16,133 bases of DNA from Planctomycetes bacterium UBA1662 (GCA_002320775.1 DCKY01000137.1:681-16813), one strand, 5' to 3'; numbered from the stretch's first letter, positions 1 to 7,574 are shown. Numbers and translations: made by a program. The notes: generated from the sequence alone by a model not told the origin.

Positions 1-1329
1 CAGGTTCGAAACATAGAGGTCCTGGTCGCCGTCGTTGTCGATATCTCCCCAGGTGACTCCCTTGGTAAAGCGGGAGTTCAACACCCCGGCCTCCTTTGCC
101 ACATCCTCGAAGACGCCGTTGCCCGTGTTCCTGAAGAGCTGGCAGGGCGCGGCCAGGCTCTTCGAGGTTTCGTTTCCAATGTAGAGGTCGAGGTCGCCAT
201 CGTTGTCGTAGTCGGACCAGCCCGCTGTCTGGGTCGGGTAGTGCGCCTCAGCGAGGCCGGCGGAGAAGGTGACGTCTTCGAATTTCAGCCCTCCGAGATT
301 CCTGATCAGGGAGTTTGGATGGCGTCCCCTGGCGCCGAGCCAGGCGCCGCGGAGCACGAGAAAGTCCAGGTTGCCATCGTTGTCGTAGTCTCCCTGCACG
401 AGGTTGAGGCCGCCGAAGAGCCCCTCCAGTCCGCTGCCTTCGGTCTTGTCTTCAAAGGATTTCCCGGCGGAGCTGATGAACAGTCGAAGCTGACCGCCTG
501 GCTCCCAGGTGGAGCTCAACACGTCAAGGTAGCCATCGTTGTTGAAATCGTCGATGATCACTCCTCCCGAGCAGTTGAAACGGTCGAGGCCGAGCCGGGG
601 AGCCACGTTCTTGAACCGCGGTATTTCGAGCTGCGAGCGAAAGGCCGATTCCGGGATGAGATAGGGCAGCGGGACCTTGGCCGGATAGCCGTCAATGGTC
701 ATGTAGGCGATGTTCAGCAGCCAGCGGGAGGCCATGTAGATATCGCTGTCAGGAGGCAGCAGCTCCATCACGCGTGCGAAGTACTTGATGGCCTCCCGGG
801 AGCCTGTCGGGTCCGTATGGATCCCGCCTCCCTGGATCGGCAGGATGCAGCTCTCCGGGGTAAAGCGGGCGCAGCAGTTCAGGGTCTCGCCGCGGCGCAT
901 GTGTCCGACGCCCAGCCGGAAGATCGTTTCAGCCGCGTAGTCACGGCCGATCCGGGAGCCTACCCTGGGCAGGAGGCCGACGGCCGCCTCCAGCAGCTTG
1001 ATCCCTTTTTCCTCGTTGCCGGCCCTGAGCTCGGCGACGCCCGCGAGGCGGTAGAGCTTCCAGCGGTTTTCCAGGGGAGAGCTGTCGGGCAGCTGCTTGA
1101 GCTGCTCGCCGTAATTCCGGGCGAGGCTGTCTCCGTAATATCGATTTTCAGCGCGCGCGATCTCTGCGTATTCACCGAGCAGGCGAACCATCCTCTGGTG
1201 CCCTGACAGCTCGGAGTTGTCCTCCGCGGCTGGCTTGTCGCCGGGAGCGGGTTGTTGGGGGCCACAGCCTGAGATGGCCAGCAGGACATACAAGGCAAGC
1301 GAGAGAAGGGGAAAAAGGCGAAGGCTCAT
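1..1329 (-). CDS. Exported lipoprotein with TPR-like helices and VCBS/FG-GAP repeats (3' end outside window)
   Basis: The frame is open from the ATG at 1329 to the window edge (443 codons, no stop), so the C-terminus is missing. The N-terminus is a lipoprotein signal: a hydrophobic stretch ending L-A-I-S-G-C with the lipidated Cys at residue 22. Residues about 40-240 look helical and TPR-like, with the family-typical segment ESCILPIQGGGIH. From about residue 258 come at least four calcium-binding DxDxDG-type motifs: DDFNNDGYLD (~260), DYDNDGNLD (~313), DYDNDGDLDLY (~372) and DIDNDGDQDLY (~428), the signature of an FG-GAP/VCBS beta-propeller. Proteins of this type usually end in an ASPIC/UnbV domain, which would lie off the edge. 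It probably sits on a membrane facing the outside or periplasm; its substrate is unknown. It starts 13 bases after the stop of the selenoprotein gene, suggesting co-transcription. Confidence 0.85.
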   Translation of the reverse strand, partial: MSLRLFPLLSLALYVLLAISGCGPQQPAPGDKPAAEDNSELSGHQRMVRLLGEYAEIARAENRYYGDSLARNYGEQLKQLPDSSPLENRWKLYRLAGVAELRAGNEEKGIKLLEAAVGLLPRVGSRIGRDYAAETIFRLGVGHMRRGETLNCCARFTPESCILPIQGGGIHTDPTGSREAIKYFARVMELLPPDSDIYMASRWLLNIAYMTIDGYPAKVPLPYLIPESAFRSQLEIPRFKNVAPRLGLDRFNCSGGVIIDDFNNDGYLDVLSSTWEPGGQLRLFISSAGKSFEDKTEGSGLEGLFGGLNLVQGDYDNDGNLDFLVLRGAWLGARGRHPNSLIRNLGGLKFEDVTFSAGLAEAHYPTQTAGWSDYDNDGDLDLYIGNETSKSLAAPCQLFRNTGNGVFEDVAKEAGVLNSRFTKGVTWGDIDNDGDQDLYVSNL

Positions 1330-1342
1330 ATGCTCTTATCGG

Positions 1343-2677
1343 TTATCTGACGGGCAGCCTGAGCGACATTCGCTTGTCGCCCCGGAGAATTTTAACGGGG
1401 ACGAGGTCTCCCGCTTTTCGCTTCCGGAAGATGTGCACGAGGAGTTCGCTTTCGGTGAGTCGCTCGCGAATTCCATCGAACTCGATGACGATGTCGCCCT
1501 TGCGGAAGCCGGCGTCTTTCGCCGTCCGGTGAATTCCGTACTGCCCGACATGTCGGACCCACAGGGCCATTCCCTCGAGACCTCTTTTCTTGCGGTCACC
1601 ATCCCAGGCGTCTTCCAGGCGCATTGCACCAAACCCCATACGCCGAAGCGGCCAGGTGCTTCCCCGCCAGGAGATATCAGTGCTCTTTCTCCAGTCGGCA
1701 TCGAGTTCGAGCTTCAGCCGAATTGTTTTTTCAGCCCGTTTCACCACAGCCGTGAGCCTGGCCGGGGCTGGAGCGTTGTGCAGGACCCACTGGATGTCCG
1801 CTGTCGACAGGATGGGCTGGCCCTCGAGCGACAGGATCCGGTCTCCGTGGCGGAAGCCGGCCTCATGGGCCGCGGAGGCTGGGGCAGCATTTACGACCAG
1901 GGCTCTCTCGGCCGGGGAGAGCTGCAGCCCCAGGGCGCCGGGCAGGGGCCAGGGGTAGAGGATCTTGTCGGGAAGCGGGGCCTTCTTCGACCTGAGAAGC
2001 TCTATTTCCGCCGCATTGATCATATGACAGTGCAGGCAGCTCTGGGCGACCTTGCCGCCGTAGTTGAGCAGGGGGGTGTACCGCTTGAGGGTGGGGTAGC
2101 GTTCGGGGTTCGGAAAGCGCGGCTTTCCTCCCTGCTTGCCCGCAAGAGACTTTCTGTTGGCCGGGAAGTCCGCGTGCAGCTCGAGGGCGCCTTCGAGCGC
2201 GCCCAGCAGGCCCTGCATGGAGATGTCACTCTCGGGCTTCTCCTGGCTGGAGCGTGTCCCATAGCGCCCGTAGATGGTCCGGTCCGCGTTCATGAAGAAG
2301 GCGGCGAAGGTGAGGTCGTAGTCGAATTGAAAAAGCTCCAGGTTGAGGGAGTTCCCCTTGACCACCCGTACGCAGACGAACTTATTCAGCAGCCGTTTCA
2401 GTTTCAGGTTCTGGGGACGTGCAACCTGCACGTCGAAGCCTTTGCAGGCGTGTCACGGGATTCAGCGAAAGACGATCAGCAGCGGTTTGGAGGTTTTTCG
2501 GGCCAGCTCGAACCCCTTTTCCACATCGTTGTAGATCCACAGGTCCGAATCGCGCATCTCGCTGAGGTCGTCCCGCACCAGGGTGTCGCGGTCTTTTTTG
2601 TCTTCCGCGGCGAGGGCTCCGGCAAAGAAGAAGGCCGAGGCCGACAGCAGGAGAGTGAGAGCGAGTTTTCCAGTCAT
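1343..2677 (-). CDS. Probable double-selenocysteine (U-x-x-U) thioredoxin-like protein with heme-c motif and two PDZ domains
   Basis: One frame of 445 codons is interrupted only by two TGA codons, at residues 72 and 75, and ends in TAA. The start is the ATG at 2677, because GGAGG lies 7 bases upstream and a signal peptide follows (hydrophobic residues 4-22, cleavage near AGALA). The segment KPLLIVFR-U-I-P-U-HACKGFD (residues ~64-82) has the beta-strand plus redox-motif layout of a thioredoxin fold. As I recall, related planctomycetal proteins have Cys at both positions (CxPCxAC). A third Cys, residue 78, is encoded normally. A CLHCH motif (214-218) is a covalent heme-c site. Two PDZ-like domains follow (about 250-327 and 367-442), with GFRHGDRILSLEGQ and GFRKGDIVIEFDG cores. 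The protein is likely periplasmic; its reaction is unknown. It follows the MDR gene by 25 bases. A pseudogene is the alternative, but 370 intact codons and the SECIS-like hairpin argue against it. Confidence 0.82.
2416..2434 (-). promoter_or_regulatory. Bacterial SECIS-like hairpin for selenocysteine insertion
   Basis: On the minus-strand mRNA, GACGUGCA (2434-2427) pairs perfectly with UGCACGUC (2423-2416) around a GGU loop (2426-2424), giving 8 base pairs without mismatch inside the coding frame. The minimal E. coli fdhF SECIS as I remember it is GGUUGCAGGUCUGCACC, so the loop-proximal UGCAGGU is the same and the GU used by SelB is at the apex. The element is in the right place, just downstream of the UGA codons. 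A smaller GCC/GGC hairpin (2449-2438) lies between it and the UGAs. Confidence 0.75.
2453..2455 (-). other. Second in-frame UGA, predicted selenocysteine codon (Sec75)
   Basis: This TGA is three codons after the first, at the second position of the C-x-x-C, and is followed by CAC (His), as is the UGA of E. coli fdhF. The hairpin stem begins 18 bases and its loop 26 bases after this codon, so it is the better placed of the two for a bacterial SECIS. Reading both UGAs as Sec gives a U-I-P-U motif that could form a diselenide. Confidence 0.75.
2462..2464 (-). other. First in-frame UGA, predicted selenocysteine codon (Sec72)
   Basis: On the minus strand the codons read CTG-ATC-GTC-TTT-CGC-TGA-ATC-CCG-TGA-CAC. 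This TGA lies at the first position of a thioredoxin-like C-x-x-C after the strand LLIVFR, where Cys is expected. UGA is the normal stop in 11 of the 14 gene ends visible in the window, so wholesale reassignment of UGA is excluded. The loop of the hairpin at 2416-2434 begins 35 bases after this codon, at the far end of the range I recall for bacterial SECIS elements. Confidence 0.75.
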
Positions 2678-2684
2678 CTCGATT

Positions 2685-2689
2685 CCTCC
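2685..2689 (-). promoter_or_regulatory. Strong Shine-Dalgarno (GGAGG) fixing the selenoprotein start
   Basis: The minus strand reads CGGAGGAATCGAG directly before the ATG at 2677, a full GGAGG with a 7-base spacer. The open frame continues 20 codons further upstream to 2737 but would then overlap the MDR gene and bury the signal peptide, so the downstream ATG is preferred. Confidence 0.8.
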
Positions 2690-2702
2690 GGGTTGGTTCC
2701 AG

Positions 2703-3707
2703 TCAGGATTCGCTGCAATCCAGTACAAGCTTACCAAACTGCTGGTGGTTCTTCATGCAATCAAGCGCCTGGTTTCCATCCCGGAGCGCGCAGGTGCTGT
2801 CGATGACAGGGCGCAGTTGGTGGGTTGAGATGAACTCGAGCATGGCCTCCATCTCGGCCCGGGTACCCAGGGTGGAGCCGATGATCCTGACCTGTTTCCA
2901 GAAGAGCCTGAAGAGATCGAGGCTCTCCGGGGCTCCCGTGGTAAATCCGTAGCTGACGATTCTGCCCGCGGGCCGGGCGAGCTCGAGCAGGCCGGCGTAG
3001 TCGCTTCCGCCCGCTCCATCCACGATGAGGTCGAGCTGGCCGTGGCTGGCTCGGAATTCTTTCGCCCAACCCTTCTCTCGGTAGCTGACCCCCGCGCTCG
3101 CGCCCAGGTCGAGGGCGCCCTTGATCTTTTCTTCGGATGAAGAGGTAACGAAGACCTCGGCTCCGGCGGCGATGGCGAACTGGACGCAGAAGAGTGCCAC
3201 GCCTCCGCCGCTGCCGGTGATGAGCACCCGCTGCCCAGCCTGGAGCTCTCCCTGGGTAAAGAGCGCCCGCCAGGCCGTCAGCCCGGCGATGGGTAAAGCC
3301 GCCGCCTCGAACATGTCCAGGTGTCCGGGCAGTGAGTGCAGTTGGCTCGGGGTCGTGAGCAGATGGGTTGCGAAGGTGCCATCTTCCGGCATCCCGAGCA
3401 CCTCGAAGTCTTCTCCCTGGGCGGCCGGGTCGTCTCCCCAGTTTTTCGCCGGATGGATCAGGATCTCGCGGCCCACCAGCCCATCGTCGACTCCTTCTCC
3501 CGCGGCGGAGACCACACCGGCGCCGTCGGAGCCGAGGACCACAGGCATCCTGATGCGGGGATAGAGTCCCTGGGTGATCCAATAGTCTCTGCGGTTGAGG
3601 GAGGCCGCCTGGAGAGTGACGACCACCTCGCCCGGTCCGGCTACGGGGTCCGCGCGTTCCTCCAGCCGCAGGGGCCGCTTGAGCTCTTCAAGAACGAGTG
3701 CTTTCAT
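2703..3707 (-). CDS. Zinc-free MDR family NAD(P)H-dependent (quinone) oxidoreductase
   Basis: This 334-residue protein has the usual length and order of medium-chain dehydrogenase/reductase proteins: an N-terminal GroES-like domain with VVLGSDGAGVV (~56-66), then a Rossmann fold with the nucleotide-binding ITGSGGGVALFCVQFA (~164-179). The Cys and His ligands of zinc alcohol dehydrogenases are not evident, so it belongs with the quinone oxidoreductase/enoyl reductase side of the family and should reduce a small unsaturated carbonyl or quinone with NAD(P)H in the cytoplasm. AAGG stands nine bases before the ATG. It begins 86 bases after the lipid cluster ends and is followed after 25 bases by the selenoprotein gene. 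Its exact substrate cannot be told. Removal of reactive carbonyls from damaged lipids would fit the setting but is only inference. Confidence 0.85.
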   Translation of the reverse strand: MKALVLEELKRPLRLEERADPVAGPGEVVVTLQAASLNRRDYWITQGLYPRIRMPVVLGSDGAGVVSAAGEGVDDGLVGREILIHPAKNWGDDPAAQGEDFEVLGMPEDGTFATHLLTTPSQLHSLPGHLDMFEAAALPIAGLTAWRALFTQGELQAGQRVLITGSGGGVALFCVQFAIAAGAEVFVTSSSEEKIKGALDLGASAGVSYREKGWAKEFRASHGQLDLIVDGAGGSDYAGLLELARPAGRIVSYGFTTGAPESLDLFRLFWKQVRIIGSTLGTRAEMEAMLEFISTHQLRPVIDSTCALRDGNQALDCMKNHQQFGKLVLDCSES

Positions 3708-3734
3708 GTCTAATTACCTTTTTGCTCTGGCGAA

Positions 3735-3763
3735 ATTCTATGGGATCCACGTTCCGGGTTCCA
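3735..3763 (-). promoter_or_regulatory. Weak candidate sigma70-type promoter for the MDR/selenoprotein genes
   Basis: In the 86-base gap before the MDR gene the minus strand carries TAGAAT (3740-3735), five of six to the -10 consensus, 17 bases after TGGAAC (3763-3758), only three of six to the -35 consensus. This is the only promoter-like pair I found in the gap. Read-through from the lipid operon is equally possible. Confidence 0.25.
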
Positions 3764-3776
3764 CAGCCGCCTGTGG
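3761..3776 (-). terminator. Short inverted repeat at the end of the lipid cluster
   Basis: CCACAG (3761-3766) and CTGTGG (3771-3776) form a perfect 6-bp hairpin with a four-base loop, shortly after the stop of the second methyltransferase gene. No T-run follows on the minus strand, so intrinsic termination is doubtful; it could slow or attenuate read-through into the MDR gene. Confidence 0.3.
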
Positions 3777-3793
3777 TTAGCTCGAAGGCGGCT

Positions 3794-4843
3794 TCAGCTC
3801 TTTCGCTCAAGCAGGTAATGGGAGACGGGCCATTCCTTTCCGTTGTTGAAGCCGAAGAGCTCGGCACAGGCCATGAAGAACATACGCCAGCGCTGGAACC
3901 ATCGCCTGGATTCAGCTTTCCCGTAGGTCTTCTCCAGTACGGGCAGGATCCTGTCCCGGTTCAGGTCCATCCTGGAGATCCAGGCGTTCGAGGTCTTTTC
4001 ATAATGGGTCCCAGCCCAGGTCCAGCGATCGACGAGCTCCAGGTTGTCGAGGAAATTCAGGATGAGGTCCTGTCCCGGCATCAGCCCCCCGGTAAAAAAG
4101 TACCGTCCCATCCAGTTGTCGGCTCCCTCCGTTTCAAAGGCGTAGGTCGCCGAGCGGTGGGTGAAAATATGGATAAAGAGGCGCCCGCCGGGCTTGAGCC
4201 AGGTGGAGACCTTGCCCAGCAGCTCTCGCCAGTTACGCATGTGCTCAAACATTTCAACCGAGACGATCCGGTCGAAGCTCGCTTCCGGATCAAATTCATT
4301 CATGTCGCAGGTCACGATCCTGATGTTGGTAAGTTCTCGCTCCCTGGCGCGCCTCTCGATGAAGCGCCGCTGGTCGGCGGAGTTCGAGATAGCCGTGATG
4401 TTGCTGGCGGGATACCTCTCAGCCATGAAGAGGGTGAGTGAACCCCAGCCGCAGCCAAGCTCCAGGATGTCGATTCCATGGGAAAGATCCGCGTGGTCGC
4501 AGGTCTCCTCCAGGGCAGCAGTCTCGCTGCCGGGGAGGTCGTCGATACCGTCAGGCCAGTAGCCGCTTGAATATTTAAGGTGGGGTCCGAGCACCTCGAG
4601 AAAGAATTCCGGGGGCACCTCGTAGTGCTGCTCATTCGATTCACGAGGGGCCGGGGCCAGGGCGGCCTCATTCATCTTCTCGATAAATTCAGCGGTTCTT
4701 CGCTCCTGCTCCTCGGTGGTGGGGGCGCTTTCTTCCTTCAGCCTCTCAGCGCAAAGTCGACGTATACCGTAGCGCATGAGAAAGTCCGGGAGCAGTCCTC
4801 GCTCCATCGTCTCTATGGCAAGCCGCGTGAGCAGTTCGGACAT
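3794..4843 (-). CDS. CFA-synthase-like SAM-dependent methyltransferase (second paralogue)
   Basis: A 349-residue class I methyltransferase of the cyclopropane-fatty-acid-synthase/coclaurine-N-methyltransferase group (COG2230). Visible motifs are HYEVPPEFF (73-81) and YSSGYWP (91-97), corresponding to the acyl-substrate region, the SAM loop LELGCGWGS (127-135), and VEMFEHM (196-202). It lacks the longer N-terminal domain of classical CFA synthases and differs clearly from the paralogue at 6194-7450, so the two probably act on different substrates or steps. The start at 4843 is chosen because its A is shared with the TGA of the DUF1295 gene (TGATG) and AAGGA lies six bases upstream; an in-frame codon nine residues earlier is less likely. 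It is the last gene of the block. Similar short paralogues occur next to DUF1295 genes in light-responsive lipid clusters (from memory). Confidence 0.85.
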   Translation of the reverse strand: MSELLTRLAIETMERGLLPDFLMRYGIRRLCAERLKEESAPTTEEQERRTAEFIEKMNEAALAPAPRESNEQHYEVPPEFFLEVLGPHLKYSSGYWPDGIDDLPGSETAALEETCDHADLSHGIDILELGCGWGSLTLFMAERYPASNITAISNSADQRRFIERRARERELTNIRIVTCDMNEFDPEASFDRIVSVEMFEHMRNWRELLGKVSTWLKPGGRLFIHIFTHRSATYAFETEGADNWMGRYFFTGGLMPGQDLILNFLDNLELVDRWTWAGTHYEKTSNAWISRMDLNRDRILPVLEKTYGKAESRRWFQRWRMFFMACAELFGFNNGKEWPVSHYLLERKS

Positions 4844-5631
4844 CAGCCATCCTTCTCGGTGGGCGGCCACGGGAAGAAGGCGTTCGTCGTGCGCTGGTAT
4901 TCACGGTAGGCGTCTCCCCTGCTGGCGAGGGCCTGGGACTCGGTGAGGGGAATGCCGGTGATCCTTGTCAGGAAGACGAACATGACCAGGGGGGCGGCGA
5001 GGCTCCACCACTGCATCTCGCAGCCCACGCACAAGAGGACATAGACCCACCAGTGGAGCCATTCGTAGAAATAGTTCGGGTGGCGGCAATACCGCCACAG
5101 ACCCGCACGGCAGACGGTCCCTCTTGTCTGCGGGTTGGCGCGGAATCGCGCGAGCTGCCAGTCGGCGACCAATGTGCCCATGATCGAAACCAGCCAGAGG
5201 CCGGCGGCCAGCGCGTCAAGCAGGCCCAGGGGCCTTTGTGAATTTGACGAGGCCATCCACATCGGCAGGGCGAAGAGCACGCACCAGCTGGCCTGGAGCT
5301 GGTAGAAGACAAACATCTTCAGCTGGAATTGCCGCCCCCATTTTTCCCGCAGGCGGCTGTAACGGCCATCTTCGGGCAGCGTGAAGTTCCTGTAGAGAAG
5401 GTAGGCTCCCAGGCGCAGGCCCCAGGCGCCAGCGAGTATTGAGATGAGCAGGCGCCGTCCGGGAGTTCCCTCTCCGTTGGCCGCGAAAAAGATGCTGATG
5501 GCTCCGACCGCCAGCGCCCAGATGCTATCGACGATGCCGGCATCGGAGGTCTTGATCTGGACCAGCCAGAGCAGGGCCATGAGCAGCGCGCTGGCGATCC
5601 ATGCGTAGAGGAGCTGTTCCACGGGGTTCAT
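4843..5631 (-). CDS. DUF1295 membrane protein (steroid 5-alpha-reductase-like)
   Basis: A 262-residue polytopic inner-membrane protein with about six or seven hydrophobic segments. The stretch GLWRYCRHPNYFYEWLHWW (177-195) is the hallmark of the DUF1295/COG3752 family, related to steroid 5-alpha reductases and isoprenylcysteine methyltransferases, where the R-H-P-N-Y loop contributes to NADPH or SAM binding. The protein may therefore reduce or methylate an acyl chain in the membrane; the substrate is unknown. Its ATG overlaps the stop of the DUF2878 gene (ATGA) with AGGA just upstream, and its TGA overlaps the next gene's ATG, so it is tightly coupled on both sides. Confidence 0.9.
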   Translation of the reverse strand: MNPVEQLLYAWIASALLMALLWLVQIKTSDAGIVDSIWALAVGAISIFFAANGEGTPGRRLLISILAGAWGLRLGAYLLYRNFTLPEDGRYSRLREKWGRQFQLKMFVFYQLQASWCVLFALPMWMASSNSQRPLGLLDALAAGLWLVSIMGTLVADWQLARFRANPQTRGTVCRAGLWRYCRHPNYFYEWLHWWVYVLLCVGCEMQWWSLAAPLVMFVFLTRITGIPLTESQALASRGDAYREYQRTTNAFFPWPPTEKDG

Positions 5632-6197
5632 TTTATTTCCTCGTCAGTGTTTGCGGAGGAGGCCTGAGAGAGCTTGTCTGAGATCCAGACCAGCAGGGGC
5701 ATCGCCAGCGCCCATTCGACAGCGACACATGCGATCGTCAGGTAGAGTGATTCTCCGAGGTGAAGAGCGCCAAGATGTTCTCCGGCCAGGTAGCTTGGTG
5801 GCCCGATGATCCCTCCGAGAAGCGCCGCCATGACGAACCTCCCGGAGAGCCAGTCAAGGGCGGTGCGCAGGATGGCTGCGAGATTGATCCAGAGCGCCAG
5901 CATCCAGTAGGTGCTGGGGCTCCCAATTGTCGTGAGGGCCTGTTCACTGAAGCCAAGGATCCCGGTCAGGGCCAACGCTGAATCAAAAAGGTACCCGATG
6001 GCCAGGGCGGAGCCGATCAGCAGCAGCTCATTCCTGTAGTCATGGGTGGTGAAAACATAGACCGTGACCCAGGAGAGGATCGAGACCGCGCCAAGCTCAG
6101 GCTTGCCGGCCGCGGCTGAGAGTACGCATGCGAACCAGCCGGCCTGGAAGAAGGCCAGGCAGAGGAGTTTTCTGATACCATCCTTGCCCGTGCTCAT
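5628..6197 (-). CDS. DUF2878 family small membrane protein
   Basis: A 189-residue protein with about six hydrophobic segments and a charged cytoplasmic-looking tail (SSANTDEEIK). Length and the central STYWMLALWINLAAILRTAL region match DUF2878, a family of unknown function that recurs beside DUF1295 and CFA-like genes. Four-base ATGA overlaps join it to the CFA synthase upstream and the DUF1295 gene downstream, so it is probably produced in fixed ratio with them and may form part of a membrane complex. No catalytic residues can be named. Confidence 0.8.
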   Translation of the reverse strand: MSTGKDGIRKLLCLAFFQAGWFACVLSAAAGKPELGAVSILSWVTVYVFTTHDYRNELLLIGSALAIGYLFDSALALTGILGFSEQALTTIGSPSTYWMLALWINLAAILRTALDWLSGRFVMAALLGGIIGPPSYLAGEHLGALHLGESLYLTIACVAVEWALAMPLLVWISDKLSQASSANTDEEIK

Positions 6198-7450
6198 ACC
6201 TTGCTCAGTTCTTTCCCTGCGCCTTTCGGGGCCGGGGCTTCACGGAATAGCGGCTTCTGGAGCACCAGCTGGACATTCCCGAGGTAGTTTTCGGCGAAGC
6301 CCGCCTCGCAGTAGCTGAAGTAATAGAGCCAGGTACGAATGAACTCTTCGGAGTAGCCCATGGCCCGGAGTTTTTCTGTGTTTCCACTGAAACGAAGTCT
6401 CCATTCGCGCAGCGTGGTCGCGTAATGCGAGCCGATGTTTTCCGTCCTGGAGAGCTCCAGGTCTGTCGAATCGCTGACCGCGTTTTTGATGGCGTTGAGC
6501 GCCGGGCAGCAGCTGCCGGGGAAGATGTAGCGCTGGATGAAGTCCGCCGAGCGCAGATACTCTTCGTAGAAGTCCTCCGACATCGTGATTCCCTGCAGGG
6601 CCATGGCCCCATCCTCCGCGAGGAGGGACTCGCATTTTATGAAGAAGTCACCGAGGAAATCATGCCCCACGGCTTCGATCATTTCGATCGAGACCAGCTT
6701 GTCGTAGGTTCCCTCCAGCTCACGGTAGTCTTTGAAGAGGATCGTGACACGGTCATCGAGGCCTCTGCGTCTCACTCTCTCACGGGCCAGGTTGTACTGT
6801 TCCTTGGAGATCGTGGTGGCGCTTACCCGGCAACCGTATTTCTCAGCCGCGTGGATAGCGAAGCTGCCCCAGCCGCAGCCGATCTCGAGCACGTGATCAT
6901 TTTTCTCGATGGAGACCATCTCGCACATCCGCTCAAGCTTGGCGATAGAGGCCTCCTTGAGGCTGGTCTCGGGTGTGTTGAAGATGCCGCAGGAGTAGGT
7001 GAGGGTCTCGTCGAGGAAGAGGCTGAAGAAGTCATTGCCGAGATCGTAATGTTCGAAAATGTTCTGCCGGCTTCCGGTCCGGGTGTTTTTATTCCGCCAG
7101 TGGTAGAGCCCGAGCAGCTTCCTGGCGAGGAGCGCGAAGCCTTTCTCGAATTCGTTTGAGAGGTTGATGTCGCGGACGAATATTCGCAGCAGGGTTGTGA
7201 GGTCATCAGTCGACCACCAGCCGTGTATGAAGGCTTCGGCAAACCCGACTCCTCCTCCCAGGAGGCTTTTTCGGTAGAAATTCGGGTTGTGGACTCGGAT
7301 CTCAGCCTCCAGGCCGTCGCTCGTACCGAAGACCCTGTGTTGACCATCTTCAACGAAGGTGATCTTGCCGCCCACAATCGATTTCAAGCGTCTGCGAAGA
7401 ATATTTGCCGCAATCCTGTTGAGCAGGCCGCGTCCCTTAGTTTTAGCCAT
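6194..7450 (-). CDS. cfa: Cyclopropane-fatty-acyl-phospholipid synthase family methyltransferase
   Basis: A 418-residue protein of full CFA-synthase length, transferring a methylene or methyl group from SAM to a double bond in phospholipid acyl chains at the inner membrane. Visible are HYDLGNDFF (134-142), YSCG (152-155), the SAM loop LEIGCGWGSFA (188-198), SIEMIEAVG (254-262) and FIQRYIFPG (304-312). The catalytic-site Cys and Glu of E. coli Cfa appear conserved (C154; E256 or E259). The segment equivalent to E. coli L-H-T-I-G reads LQGITMS, so a bicarbonate-site His is replaced by Gln (286). This is common in the branch that includes alphaproteobacterial methyl-branching enzymes, so a methylated alkene is as likely a product as a cyclopropane. 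It is the first gene of its block, 155 bases after a putative light-regulator operator. Confidence 0.92.
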   Translation of the reverse strand: MAKTKGRGLLNRIAANILRRRLKSIVGGKITFVEDGQHRVFGTSDGLEAEIRVHNPNFYRKSLLGGGVGFAEAFIHGWWSTDDLTTLLRIFVRDINLSNEFEKGFALLARKLLGLYHWRNKNTRTGSRQNIFEHYDLGNDFFSLFLDETLTYSCGIFNTPETSLKEASIAKLERMCEMVSIEKNDHVLEIGCGWGSFAIHAAEKYGCRVSATTISKEQYNLARERVRRRGLDDRVTILFKDYRELEGTYDKLVSIEMIEAVGHDFLGDFFIKCESLLAEDGAMALQGITMSEDFYEEYLRSADFIQRYIFPGSCCPALNAIKNAVSDSTDLELSRTENIGSHYATTLREWRLRFSGNTEKLRAMGYSEEFIRTWLYYFSYCEAGFAENYLGNVQLVLQKPLFREAPAPKGAGKELSKV

Positions 7451-7574
7451 GCCGCTTGAGTGTTCCGAAGCTCTGTTCAGCTGTCACTGTCTCAGAAACC
7501 CTTGTTCTCCGTGTTTTGATGGCTCTGTTTTTGCCGCAACAGTTTGCGACGAAAGCCATTCAATAGAACAGGGA

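Noticed and set aside
1343..2431. Separate 362-residue gene starting at a GTG downstream of the UGA codons
   Set aside because: It would lack a signal peptide and ribosome site and begin in the middle of a thioredoxin-like fold; it is in the same frame as the upstream part and separated only by the two UGA codons.
2453..2464. Genome-wide reassignment of UGA to Trp or another residue, or a simple nonsense mutation
   Set aside because: Eleven of 14 visible genes end in UGA, the flanking sequence calls for Cys and not Trp, and two mutations precisely at the redox pair with an fdhF-like hairpin downstream are hard to explain as decay.
241..2806. Long plus-strand frames opposite the left-end genes
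   Set aside because: They have no recognisable motifs, biased low-complexity composition, and are antisense to a lipoprotein and a selenoprotein with clear signal peptides, domains and ribosome sites.
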